Positions 45,201 to 56,600 of a stretch of DNA of 64,000 nt are shown in pieces. The stretch comes from Owenia fusiformis. Its lineage: Eukaryota; Annelida; Polychaeta; Sabellida; Oweniidae. The DNA lies in the NCBI GenBank assembly GCA_903813345.2, contig CAIIXF020000005.1, positions 38,999,375 through 39,063,374 of the forward strand. The letters are read 5' to 3'. How positions within the stretch are numbered: the first letter of the stretch is position 1; the number at the start of each line of letters is the position of its first letter. Under the pieces are notes generated by a model, which ran no database searches, was not told where the DNA came from, and was given only the letters and a program-made list of their open reading frames with translations. The position numbers and the translations under genes were made by a program.

Positions 45201-45767
45201 ATGGAGTATGACTATGTACAGGAGTCAATTCAAGACTTTCTCAGATCTGGCCAACTTATGACCAAAGTAAAATTTAAAATGATGTGTACTAATCAAATAA
45301 AATTAAATGAAGAAACAAAATGGCGTGCCCGAGTAAATGCGGATGATTCATTATCATTATTTTCGAATGTACAATTGTCAATAGAACCTTCGGTTTTATG
45401 GATACTTGGTCAAAAGGCTACCGAGCAACTTTGGGAATTAGCCCACATATTGTATTTGACCACACCTGCAAGATTTAGGTTATATCAATGTAAACGTTGC
45501 AAAGATTTTACTGGCTCGATAGTCACACATTTCATGAAATGTGGTGAACTTATAAATGAAAAGAATGATTTCATTGAAAACTATATTTTCAACTCTCTGT
45601 CAGTAGAGAATTGTGTCAAATTACTCGACATGGAGGAAAATATAGTCTTAGAAACAATACTTGGCAGCAGAGTTGACTTTCAACTCGATGATACTCAATT
45701 TACCGAGTTCATTCTTTCGTGTGCAAGGGGCTTAGCACACATAGACATTTTCTTTAAATCATGCTAA
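42243..45767 (+). CDS. LINE ORF2: APE endonuclease and reverse transcriptase, about 1,174 aa
   Basis: Replication enzyme of the retrotransposon. N-terminal endonuclease: MTWNCKG, LTEHW, TGDFNGHLG, DYLFVP and SDHHPV carry the expected catalytic residues (about residues 30-260). Reverse transcriptase: SPGYDLV, LFKGKGKDPMDRDNFRGLTL, FLDNQKAYD, GVGQGRVSSALWFLVYINAL and VLVADDTT, the last being the catalytic ADD box near residue 757. C-terminus: CKRCKDFTGSIVTHFMKC, a CX2CX9HX3C knuckle near residue 1085. The ATG at 42243 is the first in frame and overlaps the ORF1 stop as ATGA; a second ATG lies at about 42291, just before the endonuclease. No frameshift or stop is present. Confidence 0.96.
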   Translation: MNLSLYLILHIFIYITMSLNDKSLSVMTWNCKGIMYGSPFLTNILPNYHIVTLTEHWLYPDNLSFLNTLDLNYDSHGISQKDLSVDDAVRRGHGGIAILYNKSLIVRNKISIEDRICGIEIVTEGNCSLFIFAVYMPSANHPINEYIDWIDHLYSLYCTYSSLGTIMFTGDFNGHLGSKSGPRCDLANDRGLLLEKWVFDSNLLAVNAQNLTTGPKHTFFRNNASSCVDYLFVPTNKFDIIEQCRVIDDHPHNVSDHHPVIMNVNMSLPLSLIDYSCEARNIPRWRKATFTQKQLFSNDVKTQLSQITSTADFTTISGLDSAVRALADTLVNASSKHIPRSRFRKYLKPFWNKGDLKILHAEMRTARVAWIQAGRPRGLDHDSFLKYKLKKRHFRRHMRKLKLEYENEQILQFQTAAECDSALFYKMLNSHKAKGRKPCGHELRLGTEIIRDPDQIRELWACHFETLGTELSMPHFDDNFKNLIDHEHPYLMTQSLSNNDGIFENPITVSEIEQSIATFSNNKSPGYDLVTIEHLKYSSSDVLHFLNKVFNAMVSMCKVPQSFKIGIMISLFKGKGKDPMDRDNFRGLTLTSCIFKVWERIFTNRTIPILKLQGCPHNLQFAYQEGACSQFAVFVLKELIQFYSERESLLYIAFLDNQKAYDLLWRKGLFHKLFNLGLNGKSWRLIVDSYENTTSRVLYNGKYSREFQITQGVGQGRVSSALWFLVYINALIEELCDTGLGAIIGDMRIPAVLVADDTTIIGTTPDELQKLLNSVSKYSSKWRMSYHSGQNSKSKIITFNESTKHFRDSQGMRMWHLQDDIVPETRTQCYAGNTLDAQLTDIEAMQQAKRKMLNIFYSIKPIGIGKGGINPLVAVKLLKTIVFPAAMFGCELWTTSNVELHALNVTIRKIAKIMQGFEQNVSSEVVLSTLGLLSIESYIDRAKVLFFDRLCRATHVFTKQLFLYRLSSFLVQKNEICNGLIKDVMSMEYDYVQESIQDFLRSGQLMTKVKFKMMCTNQIKLNEETKWRARVNADDSLSLFSNVQLSIEPSVLWILGQKATEQLWELAHILYLTTPARFRLYQCKRCKDFTGSIVTHFMKCGELINEKNDFIENYIFNSLSVENCVKLLDMEENIVLETILGSRVDFQLDDTQFTEFILSCARGLAHIDIFFKSC

Positions 45768-46300
45768 TTCAATGCGCGTATATATGTTTTATATGAATAG
45801 GTGTAAATAGATACTTATTATGAAATGCTGCGATAATTGCAGAACTACTTTGTAATATGTAAATTTTAAAGTTGTTTTTGTTCTATAAATTTGTAAATCT
45901 TCTTATAAGGAGGAAATAAAGATACAATACAATACAATACAATATATCGTCTGATGATCTTCCGACAGGAGATCATCATGTCACCGACCTCAGCGACCAC
46001 TGTTTGTTTCATTCAGGCGCCAGATTCAAACGGCGGCACTTCCCCAAAAATTGGTCCTTGCCCTTAAGAAAGTTTACGGTTCAAAATCTACGAATCAAAG
46101 TTATGTGAGGCCTTGGAATAAAATCACCCCAGGTGAAGCAGAGACTGGGGCTACATTATTCAGAGAACACATTGTAATAACGTATAATTTGCTGTCATTA
46201 AACCCATACCAATCTCGTATTTATATCTGCGTTAAATGGTCACACATAATACTGACGTCACATTCTGAAAAAACGCTTCATAAAATTTGAAGACAAAACG

Positions 46301-49300
46301 ATGAAGGTCAGTAGTGAGCTTTTGAACTCCTTTCATTTGGACAAGAGTTATCTGTTGCTGACTGGAAAAAATGTAAAGACAATTTATGAATTGTTTCAAT
46401 TGTTAGACATTCACGGAGAAATGGCTCTCGATGGTAAGTTGATCTTAAATCTGATTATTTGATGGGCTTTTTAAAAGCCCCATTCTCAACACGCAGTACG
46501 ACCGGAAATGTGCGACGTGTTCTTGGTGAATATTAACGATAATATTCATTTTTAATTTACTCTTTTGAAAGAATATCCACCATACTACACAGAAGCAACC
46601 ATTGCATATATTTCCATCGAGAACTTCGCAAATCTTCTGATAGTATCGATCATTCCGACATTTTAGTTATGTAAGCTTATCATCGTGAAATATTGAATAG
46701 ATTATCAATTTAATCTTTGTCGGAGCATAGTAAAATGATTTTTTTCATAATTTTTTATGACATTTCGCAATGATTGAGGTCCATCTGCTGAAAATATCGA
46801 TCACTTTTTTAATGAAAAAATGGCTTCTCTCTAAGATGACGTGCTTTCAAAAATATTTAAGAAGCTCTAGATCGTTTAGAAATGAAATATAGCCTACGAA
46901 CTAATACCAGAGATACATCTGCGCAGCATGGTTTGGATGTTTCTGTGAGAGCCAAATACTCCTATTCTTTCAGGAGATCACGTTATCAATACGTCCGCTA
47001 ATATTCAGCAATAGCACGTCGTACACTTTTGGTTGTACGACGTGTTGAGGATGAGGGGTGATGGATGAACTGCTATTAGGCATTACACTTATATTCTCTA
47101 TATCACACCATTATGTAATTCATTTACAAAAACGATACTAAGTTACTAAAGTATAGTATACGTGTTAATGCTATTTCGTCTGACCTTAAGCTTCCTTATA
47201 GTGACTATTTTCATGTTTTAGATATTCAATTTTACGAGTTCATGCGGAGCACAACCGATATCAGCAAAGTTCAAATCTACAGAGTCTTTGACATGTTTGA
47301 TGTTGATGGTTCTGGCAGCATTGATTTCGACGAATTCTACCTCCTGATATGTATTTTAATAGCGATAAAGGTAGGTATATGCAGAACAATGGCAATTAAG
47401 TTCCAAGTAGCACGAGAAGTACATTGCATTTGAATTGTTTTGCAAATCTATCAGAAAATAATCGAAAGTCTGTGAGTTGCGTAAAAACAAAGACCTTGAT
47501 AAAACTAACTGACAGACACTTGCAACATACACCCCCCCCCCTCCATAAATTCGACAACCAGAAACCCCCTTTTGGATCAATTATTAAAACCTATGTTTGG
47601 TAATTTTAAAAACAAATATCAAATTTGATACAAAGGAGCACGTAGGTATCGCAAATAATTTCAGAAGGTTATATCTTGGATTATGACTACTTTCTGACAA
47701 TGAAGACAGATTTATCTTTTAGATCAATTCATTATCTCAAAGAAAATTATATACAGTAATAATAAAGTCAAACGAACTCGGTGATATTTAACTCAACAAC
47801 GCAATCAACAACCAATCAACACACTTTTTCAAAGATGTTGACCCCATTTTCACCAAAAATGCAATCATTTTTTACAATGTTTAATGCAAACCATTCTTTA
47901 TTTTGCTTTATCCTACACTTAGTGTACTAAATGTATAATAACATCAAAAAATAAATTTTATATTTATTGGCAAAATGAATAACCGGAGGATATCGTGATG
48001 ATATACTCCGGGCGGAGGATATCGTAACGATATACTCCGGAAAACCCAATATGCGGAGGATATTGTGACAATATACTCCGCTTGTTGATTTCCCGCCAAA
48101 TTTAGTCTATTTGGCATGAAAGTCACTTTGCAATGATATTATACATTTAGTACACTCCTTGTAAGTGTAGGATAATAAGAACATCCTATGATTTTTTTCA
48201 GAATATCATTTTAATCTACTCGGCTTTGCTCTCTCGTGCAGATATCAATATCACCTCGTAGATAAAAATGATATTCCTCAAAATCATAGGATATCCTATA
48301 AGTATCAAATAGTTCTTGAAAGAAGAAGATAAGTGTTCCCCATGTTATTTCTCCATTGAAAAATCTCATGCTATCCATTGGTTTCAGTTCATTTTGGTCA
48401 TCCAAATTCAGTATCTTTAAAGTCCCTGGAGCAGTCAACTTTTCGTTTTAGGAAATCGAACATGTCTCAAAGCACATTTTAATTATGCAATCAACAATAT
48501 AATAAAAGGTTGCATTTTGGTGAAAATGAGGTCAACATTTTTGAAAAAGTATGTTGATTGGTCCATTGCCCCTTCAATATCACTTAGGTCTGATTAACTA
48601 AATTATCATTACATACTTTTCTTGAAGATAATGAATGGATCTAAAAGATACACCCATGTTCATGATCAGAAAATATTCATAATTCAAGTTAGAATCGTTT
48701 GAAATTGTTTGCGATAACCTACGTGCTCCTTTCCGAACAAATAGACTAATAACAACCCTTCAATAGCCTGATGACAATACTTGTATTGATCTAGGATGGC
48801 CAAGAGAAACAGTTTATATACCGTCACTCACGTACAGTATTCGATCTACTTGATGAGGATGGCTCAAATGACATTTCTGCCAAAGAATTTGCCAATTTTG
48901 GATTTCTTTTTAACTTCCAAGGAGGAGCGGTGGAAGGCATATTCAACGAATTCGACGTATCGGGTGATCAGGTAAAAGTACTAGAAGATTCTGAAACGCT
49001 TTATGCACCACTAGCACAATACTGGTCTATAATCGAGTATGTGTGACTAAATTTCACAAATGCAATTTATTGTTTTTCTGTTGTTTTTGTCAAATTAGAA
49101 TATTTTAACAATGAACAGAATAAATTTATAGGTCATATATTGCGCCATGAATCATAGAATCTCGGTCTAAAATTATATTCAAATGTATCCATTTCTGAAC
49201 GATTTTATTCAACAGAATCTTAAATGATAAGTGATACGGTATTATTCTCCCTAGTAATAAAGTGACATCGCAGGAACTGGTCATATCATATATATATATA

Positions 49301-49606
49301 CAGAATATTGTGTTTAACCTAATAATTATTTTATCGTTTAAGGAACTGGATTACAAGGAGTTCAAAATGTTTGCCATGGCGTGTATCGATAAACAGACTG
49401 AAATTGACAATGAGAAGAAAAAACGGATGGAAGAAAAACAAAAGAAAGCTATGTTGAAAATGAACAAAACAACAATGAAAGATATGGGATTAAAGCTCCC
49501 ATCTTACTCGGAGATGGAACTAGCGATGCAATCGGACGATGTAGGGGCAATTATGAGTGGTTTGAAAGAGCCGGTCCCATCAAAATCACGATGCGTTATT
49601 CTTTAG
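46301..49606 (+). CDS. EFCAB9: EFCAB9-like EF-hand calcium-binding protein, copy 2
   Basis: Exons 46301-46433, 47222-47370, 48795-48971 and 49343-49606 encode exactly the same 240-aa protein as copy 1; the three differences between copies are intronic. All splice sites are kept. It retains about 330 bp of the same upstream sequence, but beyond that its upstream neighbour is the 3' end of the LINE. If the original promoter reaches beyond 330 bp, this copy lacks part of it. The right flank of this copy is the ancestral downstream sequence, the left flank of copy 1 the ancestral upstream sequence. Confidence 0.87.
47632..48732. mobile_element. Nested MITEs in EFCAB9-like intron 2, copy 2
   Basis: Same nested set as at 37605-38705, duplicated with the gene: outer foldback element, inner ATCCTACACTTAGTG element with three GGAGGATAT hairpins, and adjoining palindrome. 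The MITE nest therefore predates the duplication. Confidence 0.85.
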
Positions 49607-49964
49607 TTTGCTTTCGGGCATCCAAATGCATCTATATGTGTATACTTAAAAGATGAATCTTGGTGGAATCAAAGTACACTAAATGCATTTTGACATTTGT
49701 TATTTGGGCATGTAATATGGAGTTCTACTAATCGTGTTAGATTCGAGTATTTGGGAGTCACAATGCACTGGAGTATTGCAATCAAAATATAAATACATAT
49801 TTTAGCCATATAGCCAATCATTTATTCCTGGTGACACGGAAAAATAGTAGACTTCTCCATAACGGTACAATAACAAATAGTTCAACTAAGTTGAAATCAA
49901 AGTTGAAAAGAATTTACAAATCGTCAATGTTAATCATAATTATATCATCATTTTGTAATGTCCC

Positions 49965-51015
49965 TTAACATAGGCGTTTGTTGTTTATTTGTTGCTCTAA
50001 CTGAAACTTGGATTCCATGATGAGTTTAGCGCTCTCGCCAGGTTGGAAGTAACTTGCAATCGGATGGTGAATTGCATAATTTTTGGGCTGTTTATCTATT
50101 AAAGACGATGCAATATATGTACAGCAGAGCAAAACCTGAAAATAATTATAAGTCATTTTAATTGTGTTTGTATCTTTATTTCCTGCAAGTCTGAAGAGTA
50201 CAATATCATGACGAATCGTTGAAAAAGTTCCGTCTTTCAAATTGATGGTTTTACATGATTCATAGATTAATATAATCTACAAGATGAAAATTAATGGTCC
50301 GATCTTTAATTTTATTTCATGAATGAATAATCATTATCAATTTTATTAATCGGTTGTTCATGTGTACTTTCGATGTTTCATTTTAAAGAAAGTGTCACTA
50401 TAAATTATCTACCTTATCGGGGTGTGACTAATGCTTTTCTTCAGCTGCATTTGCTCCGCATTGACTTATTTTATTTGCTTCTTCCTAGAAAAAAGACGAC
50501 TTCAATATTCAGATAATACAAAATTTAGACATTGGATAAGTTGCCCAGTTCATGCCCAAATCGACCCTTACTTCTGACGTGTTAGAATTTTAAACCCAAT
50601 ATACTGTTGCATAATTTACCAAACAGTGCGATGAGCTGCTCATGTCTATAGGAGTTTTTTGATGTAGGGTAAAGTTAAGGAAATAAACCCACTAATAAAA
50701 AATGACTATATACTAGTATTTGAAAGATTGGTTTGAAAACGTCCTCTCCGATGACCTACTGAATGTGACATCAAAAAAATTAAAAATCATTTGATACAAA
50801 TTATTGATAAAAAAAATAAAGCTACATACCTGTATAATATTATATAGTTTGTATATAGCATCAACACTTGGTTCCGAACAATCGATTCCTTTTGACCAGC
50901 TACGTTTTCCAGTGCCCCATTTTCCTGCTCTGGAGAAGCTGAACTGAGCCTCGATTTGATTCATCTCGTAGGCGATAACGAGGCAAACGATGAGAAGGGC
51001 GAAAAGATTCTTCAT
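49965..51015 (-). CDS. AKH/corazonin/GnRH-superfamily neuropeptide precursor
   Basis: Coding exons 51015-50830 and 50135-49965 (phase-0 intron, ATACAG|GTATGT donor, TTTTCAG acceptor) give a 118-aa secreted precursor. Residues 1-23 are a signal peptide (MKNLFALLIVCLVIAYEMNQ...IEA). The peptide follows at once: QFSFSRAGKWGT-G-KR, that is pGlu-FSFSRAGKWGT-amide after cyclisation of Gln, cleavage at KR and amidation from Gly. The rest has the family's cysteine spacer, C-SEPSVDAIYKLYNIIQVLLC, like CxxxxxxxxxIYKLIQxEAxKxxxC of AKH and corazonin precursors. A 5' UTR exon joins at acceptor 51041. The ATG at 51013-51015 is chosen because it starts the signal peptide. Exact subfamily (AKH, ACP or corazonin) is uncertain. 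Confidence 0.88.
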
Positions 51016-51912
51016 TGTAGTTAGTAGAGATTTGATGATACTGAAAGAAAAGGTTATTTGCAATGTTTTGTCATGTTGCATTTTTATTGTTTCTTTTCAA
51101 GAATCTGTTCTAATGTGTGGTGCAATCTTATCACAAACTGCAAAATGATATCATGGGCTTTCAACTTGAAGGGTAGGCAACTTCCCATATTTCATAATTT
51201 GATAATTGATTAAAAAATGAAATTCATCATAATTATGACAATACAGAAAGTGAACATTCCCCCACAAATTATGTTTTTATTGGAATGTGTTCTTGAATAA
51301 TTACCCACAATGCAATACTCGGAGAAAATCTTGATACCTCTTATTCTTATTGGTCTTTTTTGTTTATGAAACATGTGTCTCCTACATTCTGGCATTCAAT
51401 ATGCAATGCAATTAAACCTTTGTGAATAGTATGGGCGATTCCGGTAATGTACGATACAGAGTTAAGGATGGATATTAAAAATGCATGTGTTCGTTTTTCT
51501 TACTTTCATTAGACATTAGGAGCGCATGTTTTTGTCACTTTGTTTAGGCTAAATCGCTCATAAGAGTACAAGCTAATGACTTGTACTTGTTTCTGTGAAA
51601 TTGGTTGTTACGCATTTAACACCAAGAATATTCAGATTTGGATCTAGGACCCCTAGACATGGGCGTCGAGGGCCTGCTTTTAGCGTTCCGCATTTAGCCT
51701 ACTCTTTGCATTCGTTCGACTTGGCTTGTTAAAAGAGAGTTTCGTCTTCAGTTTATAACAAGACTGCGAGCAGGGTCCATCTAGACCCCGGGATCTAGAC
51801 TAGCAGTTTCATGTACAGAGTCGTATTTCGGCGGATTCATACGTTTCGTCAATTGAGGTCGCTTTTTGGTCTCCAATTTTTGTGACCTGATGCATACTAT
51901 GGTGTTTAAACT

Positions 51913-52705
51913 GCTTCTTTATTCGGTACATTAAATATTCAATATATACCAACTAAAACAAACAATTTAACAAACCGTTACCCAATCTATCGAATGTTTT
52001 TTTATTTTATCGAATATAATAATCTATACAATTTATATTCGCTAAATAATTACACTTGTTCTTTGTGTTGGCATTTACATTTGATATTCTACATGTATTT
52101 GTGCGATGCAGCGAATCAATTTGTATCCCTAACACACGTATAACTCAATCAATTATGTGTACATTCGGTATTTAGATTATTTATATTCGGTAAATACCGA
52201 ATGCCACATTCGATAAATTTCGTTATTCTTTCAGTTACGTGATATATTTGAAAGATGTAGAATAGTTGCACGGCCATTTTGCAAAACTCGAGGTCACGTG
52301 ACAAAATATCGAACAACAACGAAAGTTATCGAATATTACTTTATTGCATTCGGTAAATAGAAAATTAGCTTTCGGTAAAATGCGTTAACTTTGTTATAGA
52401 AAAATAAACCATTTGGTAAATATAGACAAACTTATTTCAGTACTGTTCAAAGAGAAATTCGATATTGTGCATATAATGTGTTACTCTTAAGGAATACCAC
52501 AACAATTTACACAAAAACATATTATTTAACGAGTAAAATATGTAATTTAATTGCACATAGTATTAAGTGATTTAATCCATTGGCTATTTTGAAAATTCAA
52601 TTTGCTGTAACAAATATATAAACGTTTTTACCGAATGGAAAATTGATTTAACGAATACAAATATTCCTTATATCGAATATATTTGAATTTAATGAATAAA
52701 GAAGC
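51913..52705. mobile_element. Inverted-repeat element, about 790 bp, in the neuropeptide 5' UTR intron
   Basis: GCTTCTTTATTCGGTACATTAAATATTC at the left is mirrored by GAATTTAATGAATAAAGAAGC at the right. The inside is very AT-rich with many ATTCGGTAAAT / TTTACCGAAT words in both directions. No coding sequence; probably a MITE. Confidence 0.65.
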
Positions 52706-53530
52706 AAAAATAATGCCATAGATGTGATGATCTCGACATTTATGTTGAAAAAATACTTCATTTTCTACAATTCTCTTTAGTACACAAATATGAACTAGAA
52801 TGAAACAGAATTGGAATATACTTTGATCTTGCTGTTTTGAGATGTTTTGCGACAATCTTGACATTTTACCCTCTGAAAAAGATTGATAAACTTCAGATAA
52901 AAGTCAGATTTAAAAATTGTAGGAATTAGTTGTATCTTGCATATAATTGGAAAAGGTTTGGTCAGTTGAATATTTAAAATTTGCACTTCAAATGTCATCC
53001 AAAATATTGAGGCAGAGTGCGAAGATCTCAAAATTAAAAAACGTAGATTTCATTGAAATGACATTTAGATATTTTGATTTTGTAAAGTTCCTTTTTGTCT
53101 TTAAATAAATACAACAGGTAACGTAATTTTTACTTAGATATTTTTGATAAATTAAAAATGTCTGTCAGTTTAGATTGTGTTAAAAGATCTCGTCTACACT
53201 ATAGCGATTTGGTGATCTTAATTTGAATCTGTAATCTGATCAGAATGTTGCTTATTATCATCAGCGATACCATCAGGCAACATATAATCGATGCAATAAT
53301 ATATCCAATTAAGGAACGCACCACTGGTCAGTGTCATGATAACATTATATCACGTAATAAGAATATTATACTGAACGGCTATAGGTAAGACTCATAAAAT
53401 TCGCATTAAAATAAAATATACTCTGATTCCAATCAATTTACAAATCCTCATGTAAAAGGTGTAATTTAAACAGTAGTTGAAGTAAATCATACGAAGTCCA
53501 TGTGTACGTAAGATGATGTATTTAACTTAC

Positions 53531-53613
53531 CCGTTAAGATAGTTCCTGAAGTGTCTTTAGTCTTTAGTTCTGCGTGTTTGAGTGAAAGAGAACTATTTCG
53601 TGTCTATTATATA
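53531..53613 (-). promoter_or_regulatory. TATA box and 5' UTR exon of the neuropeptide gene
   Basis: On the minus strand TATATAAT (53613-53606) is followed about 30 bp later by a likely start, then an untranslated exon of roughly 45 bp ending AACGG at 53531 with donor GTAAGT. The matching acceptor TTTCTTTCAG lies at 51041-51050, 25 bp before the start codon. The resulting 2.5-kb 5' UTR intron contains the 51913-52705 inverted-repeat element. Confidence 0.6.
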
Positions 53614-53615
53614 CC

Positions 53616-54413
53616 ACCAGTAAGCCTACGAATATCTAAAATGAGTCGCAAACAAATGTATATAATTAAGAGACACAGTTTTCGACATCAATCCTTTGTG
53701 TATTAACAAGATGAATGACCCTGGAAATACCAATTTAGTAATTTGGAAGAGGAAACGTGATAAGACCAAACGGAAAATTAAGGACTTGCAAAGTCAATTT
53801 GGCAGGTGCTTTTGGAGTCTCATCTAATTATGTTATGTCGTTATATTCACTCATAACGTCATAAACAAAACAGAGGAGAGTGTAACACGGCCTAATATAA
53901 TCACGATATGACCAAGTGGTCGATTACACTGTTGGAAATTAAAAAGTTCAGCAATCCATGAATTGGATAAAAACGAATTCTGAAATACTCTAAGTGATCA
54001 AGAAAGGGACACTCTTTATAAACATGTTTTATAGATTGATATGAATGCAATCGAATATCTTACAATAATAAGAATATAGATGTAAGTTTGCCGTGTATGA
54101 TATAAAGCCCAAACCTATAAAACATCAGTTGAGCTAAGCCAAAATTTCAAAAAGGCAGTCAGCTTTTATGACCTGTCTAGGAACCCCTATTCTAACTTCT
54201 GAAAATGGATTCTTACAATACATTCCTACACAAATCTACTTGTTGAGAGTCTATAATAGTTCTTCTGAGATAATGAGGAATTTGTCCCCATGGTGACATA
54301 CATGACGATATCGCGATCCTAAGTCATTAGTCAATGGTGGATACATATCCCCGTGTTAAGTCAATGCATCCTTGATGGAATCTCAAGTTGATGTAGACTG
54401 TATTTTTGCATGC
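53616..54413. other. Intergenic region upstream of the neuropeptide gene
   Basis: AT-rich with no frame or exon I can support. It should hold any distal regulatory sequence of the neuropeptide gene. Confidence 0.4.
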
Positions 54414-54792
54414 ACGCGGTGCTAGTGAATTGCGTAATAGTTTAATGTGGTTTCTCCCCAGGTATCACTTAAAGAACAATAAGCCATACAGTGCAAATTA
54501 CATACTCGTGTGTTTCCAACAAAATAGCCTATCCAAGCGCACATACACTCATATACTTCTTTTGAAAGATGCCACGATTAATTGCAAACTCCTGCCGTGC
54601 ACTAGCAACGAGCAGACGCAGTTGATACACGCAAGCAGCAGACAAGGTTGCCACAATGCAATTAACGCTTGGATTAACTGCTTTTGTTGAAAACGTGTGA
54701 GCATGTAATTTGCGACGCATGGGCTCATTGTTCTTTTTTATGTTACCTTGGGGGAAAGCTTGTAAAATATTACGCAATGTACTTGCGCCGCG
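54414..54792. mobile_element. Palindromic MITE, about 380 bp
   Basis: CGCGGTGCTAGTGAATTGCGTAATA pairs imperfectly with TATTACGCAATGTACTTGCGCCGCG. The arms stay alignable for about 130 bp each (AAGAACAATAAGCC / GGCTCATTGTTCTTT, GCAAATTACATACTC / GAGCATGTAATTTGC, CAACAAAATAGCC / GCTTTTGTTG). Non-coding. Confidence 0.75.
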
Positions 54793-56483
54793 GGCAGTTA
54801 AAAACCGCAGTCCTAGTCTCAACAATTCGATTCATGTGGAATAGAATCATGTAGAATGGTTAGAATCAATTTTCAAGAGTAAAGATTGGGGTTCTTAAAC
54901 AGGGCATTGGGTTTGCTTTTTAGAACCTTTTGTTGGCTCTATATAGCATATAGGCCTAGACGCAATTTGTGTCATAATTATTTAGACGTGCGGATTTAGA
55001 TTAATGTGTACAATGTTTTCCAAATCCAGGTAATTACCCCGATGTGAATACTCGCTGTTCAAAAACAGTAACAGCTAAAATTGCTCTGATATAGATTTGT
55101 AGACAACCAGTCACATATCCATATTCAATGTTTTTGCAATCCCATTTTGCACATTATTCAAATTATCTAACACTTTCTTAGATAGCTTGAAAGTAGCCAA
55201 TCAACTATGTTGATGGTTTTCGAAAATATTAGATTGATCAGGCCACAATAATTAAATTGCTTTACAGAACTTTATTTTTGTGAAATTTTTTATGTACTAA
55301 GAATCAGAGTGACTTAATATTATACATATGGCCTAGACTAGGCATAGTGCTTTTTGAAGATATGCCTACATGTGTCTATCTAGGCCTACACTAATTTCCT
55401 TCAAAATACTACTGTAGTAGTCGATATTTGCTAAAATCGTGGTTTACTTTTGCCTACAATAGGCAATCCGAAAACATCCTTTGTGAAACATTTGATCTTT
55501 ACCTTGTCAGCTCCTTGCCGATCTTGCATTTCTAGAGTAAGATCGATAAAAAGTTCCAGATATGTCCGCTAAACAGACACTTTTCTTTACAGGCCTTACC
55601 TTACATTGCTTTACTTGGAAACCATTTCCATTTGGAATTTTGTATGCAACTGAATGCAATCTGGCAAAGGAAAGGGTACCTAATAAGGTGCAGAGATATA
55701 TATCACTGTCATCATTATAGAAAAGTTAATTTGTTTTTGGTAAGAGGTAAAGAAATCACTTTTAGTCTATTTCACGTATGCTAAAAAACATTTAAATCCA
55801 ACTAATGGTGTTACACTAATAGCATTTGCATTCCTAACTATTTCATTTCTATTATTAGTAAATGGGTGATAATGTCACACTGGTAGTCATGTCGATGCCA
55901 ACTAAAAAATGGGGTGTCGACTTTTGGCTTGCAACCGAAGATACCTCAAGAAAAGCTGTAGATTGCCGAAGACTTTCTTTGCAAACGAAGTTGGCCGAGG
56001 ATACCACGAATGTGAAGAGGACGTCAAAACGAGAGGCTCGGCATTCTCCGTCAGATTGAATAGGCAAAATTTGGAAGGTTGTATGGCTTACCTTCGGCTG
56101 CATGGCCCAACCTCGATTAAATGGAAAAGATGCTGTCCCCTAAAAAATGGCAATTCCACGGAACAGCAAATCCCAACGAAAAAAAGCATTCCTAAAGCAG
56201 AGTTTCATGAATCTGCATTATATCGCATTATAACATACCTATGATGATGTATAGTGCAAAGTGTACACAAGACAGCGGGCCAATATAAGTTTTGAAAAGC
56301 CCGCGCCCGCTAACTTTCTGATTGGTCAAGGCACTGACGTCATAACCAATCAATCGAAGATAAAACTGCGCGAGCAATTTTTCTAAACTCATTTCAATCA
56401 TTTTCAAACCATTTGTTTGTCAATTCTATAAGAAAATGGTGCTCTCTGACCAGTCTACATCATCATAGATATGTTATAAATCG
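54793..56483. other. Intergenic region, no supported gene
   Basis: Short frames of 65-111 codons at 55855-56244 overlap each other on both strands, have no recognisable similarity and no clear splice context, so I do not call them. Confidence 0.4.
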
Positions 56484-56600
56484 TTTATGTCACTATCGTG
56501 GCACATATGCCCTCGGTTCTCAGAGATCAATGTCCCTCCCAAGGTCGGGCCACATATCACTGAGACCTCGGGCATATATGCCACGATAATGACATAACCT
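56484..56600. mobile_element. Small palindromic MITE, about 117 bp
   Basis: TTTATGTCACTATCGTGGCACATATGCCCTCGG at the left is mirrored by CCTCGGGCATATATGCCACGATAATGACATAA at the right, with a short loop. Non-coding hairpin. Confidence 0.75.

Larger units (their letters stand above)
39667..45941 (+). mobile_element. Full-length non-LTR retrotransposon (LINE) with two intact ORFs
   Basis: About 6.3 kb: a 35-base T run at the 5' edge (39670-39704), a 5' region with two ~125-bp repeats, ORF1 (40351-42246), ORF2 with endonuclease and reverse transcriptase (42243-45767), a short 3' UTR with AATAAA (45915-45920) and a tail of AATAC repeats (45921-45941) instead of poly(A). Both ORFs are open, so the copy is young and could be competent. 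The APE endonuclease, RT and C-terminal CCHC knuckle place it among I/CR1/Jockey-type LINEs; the exact clade is not decided. It is flanked directly by 3.75-kb direct repeats. Confidence 0.93.
45942..49693. repeat. Direct repeat copy 2 (3,752 bp) holding an EFCAB9-like gene
   Basis: Begins ATATATCGTCTGATGATC directly after the AATAC tail of the LINE and ends ...AAATGCATTTTGA, after which unique sequence (CATTTGTTATTTGGGC) follows. It is more than 99.9 % identical to 35914-39666 by eye. Confidence 0.95.

Noticed and set aside
36000-49693. Simple assembly duplication of two haplotypes
   Set aside because: Not excluded, but set second: a haplotype mis-join would have to break exactly at both LINE ends, and one seam lies in a T run where that could happen. 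Long reads decide.
55855-56244. Overlapping short frames on both strands
   Set aside because: No similarity, no splice context, mutually overlapping; no basis to call a gene.
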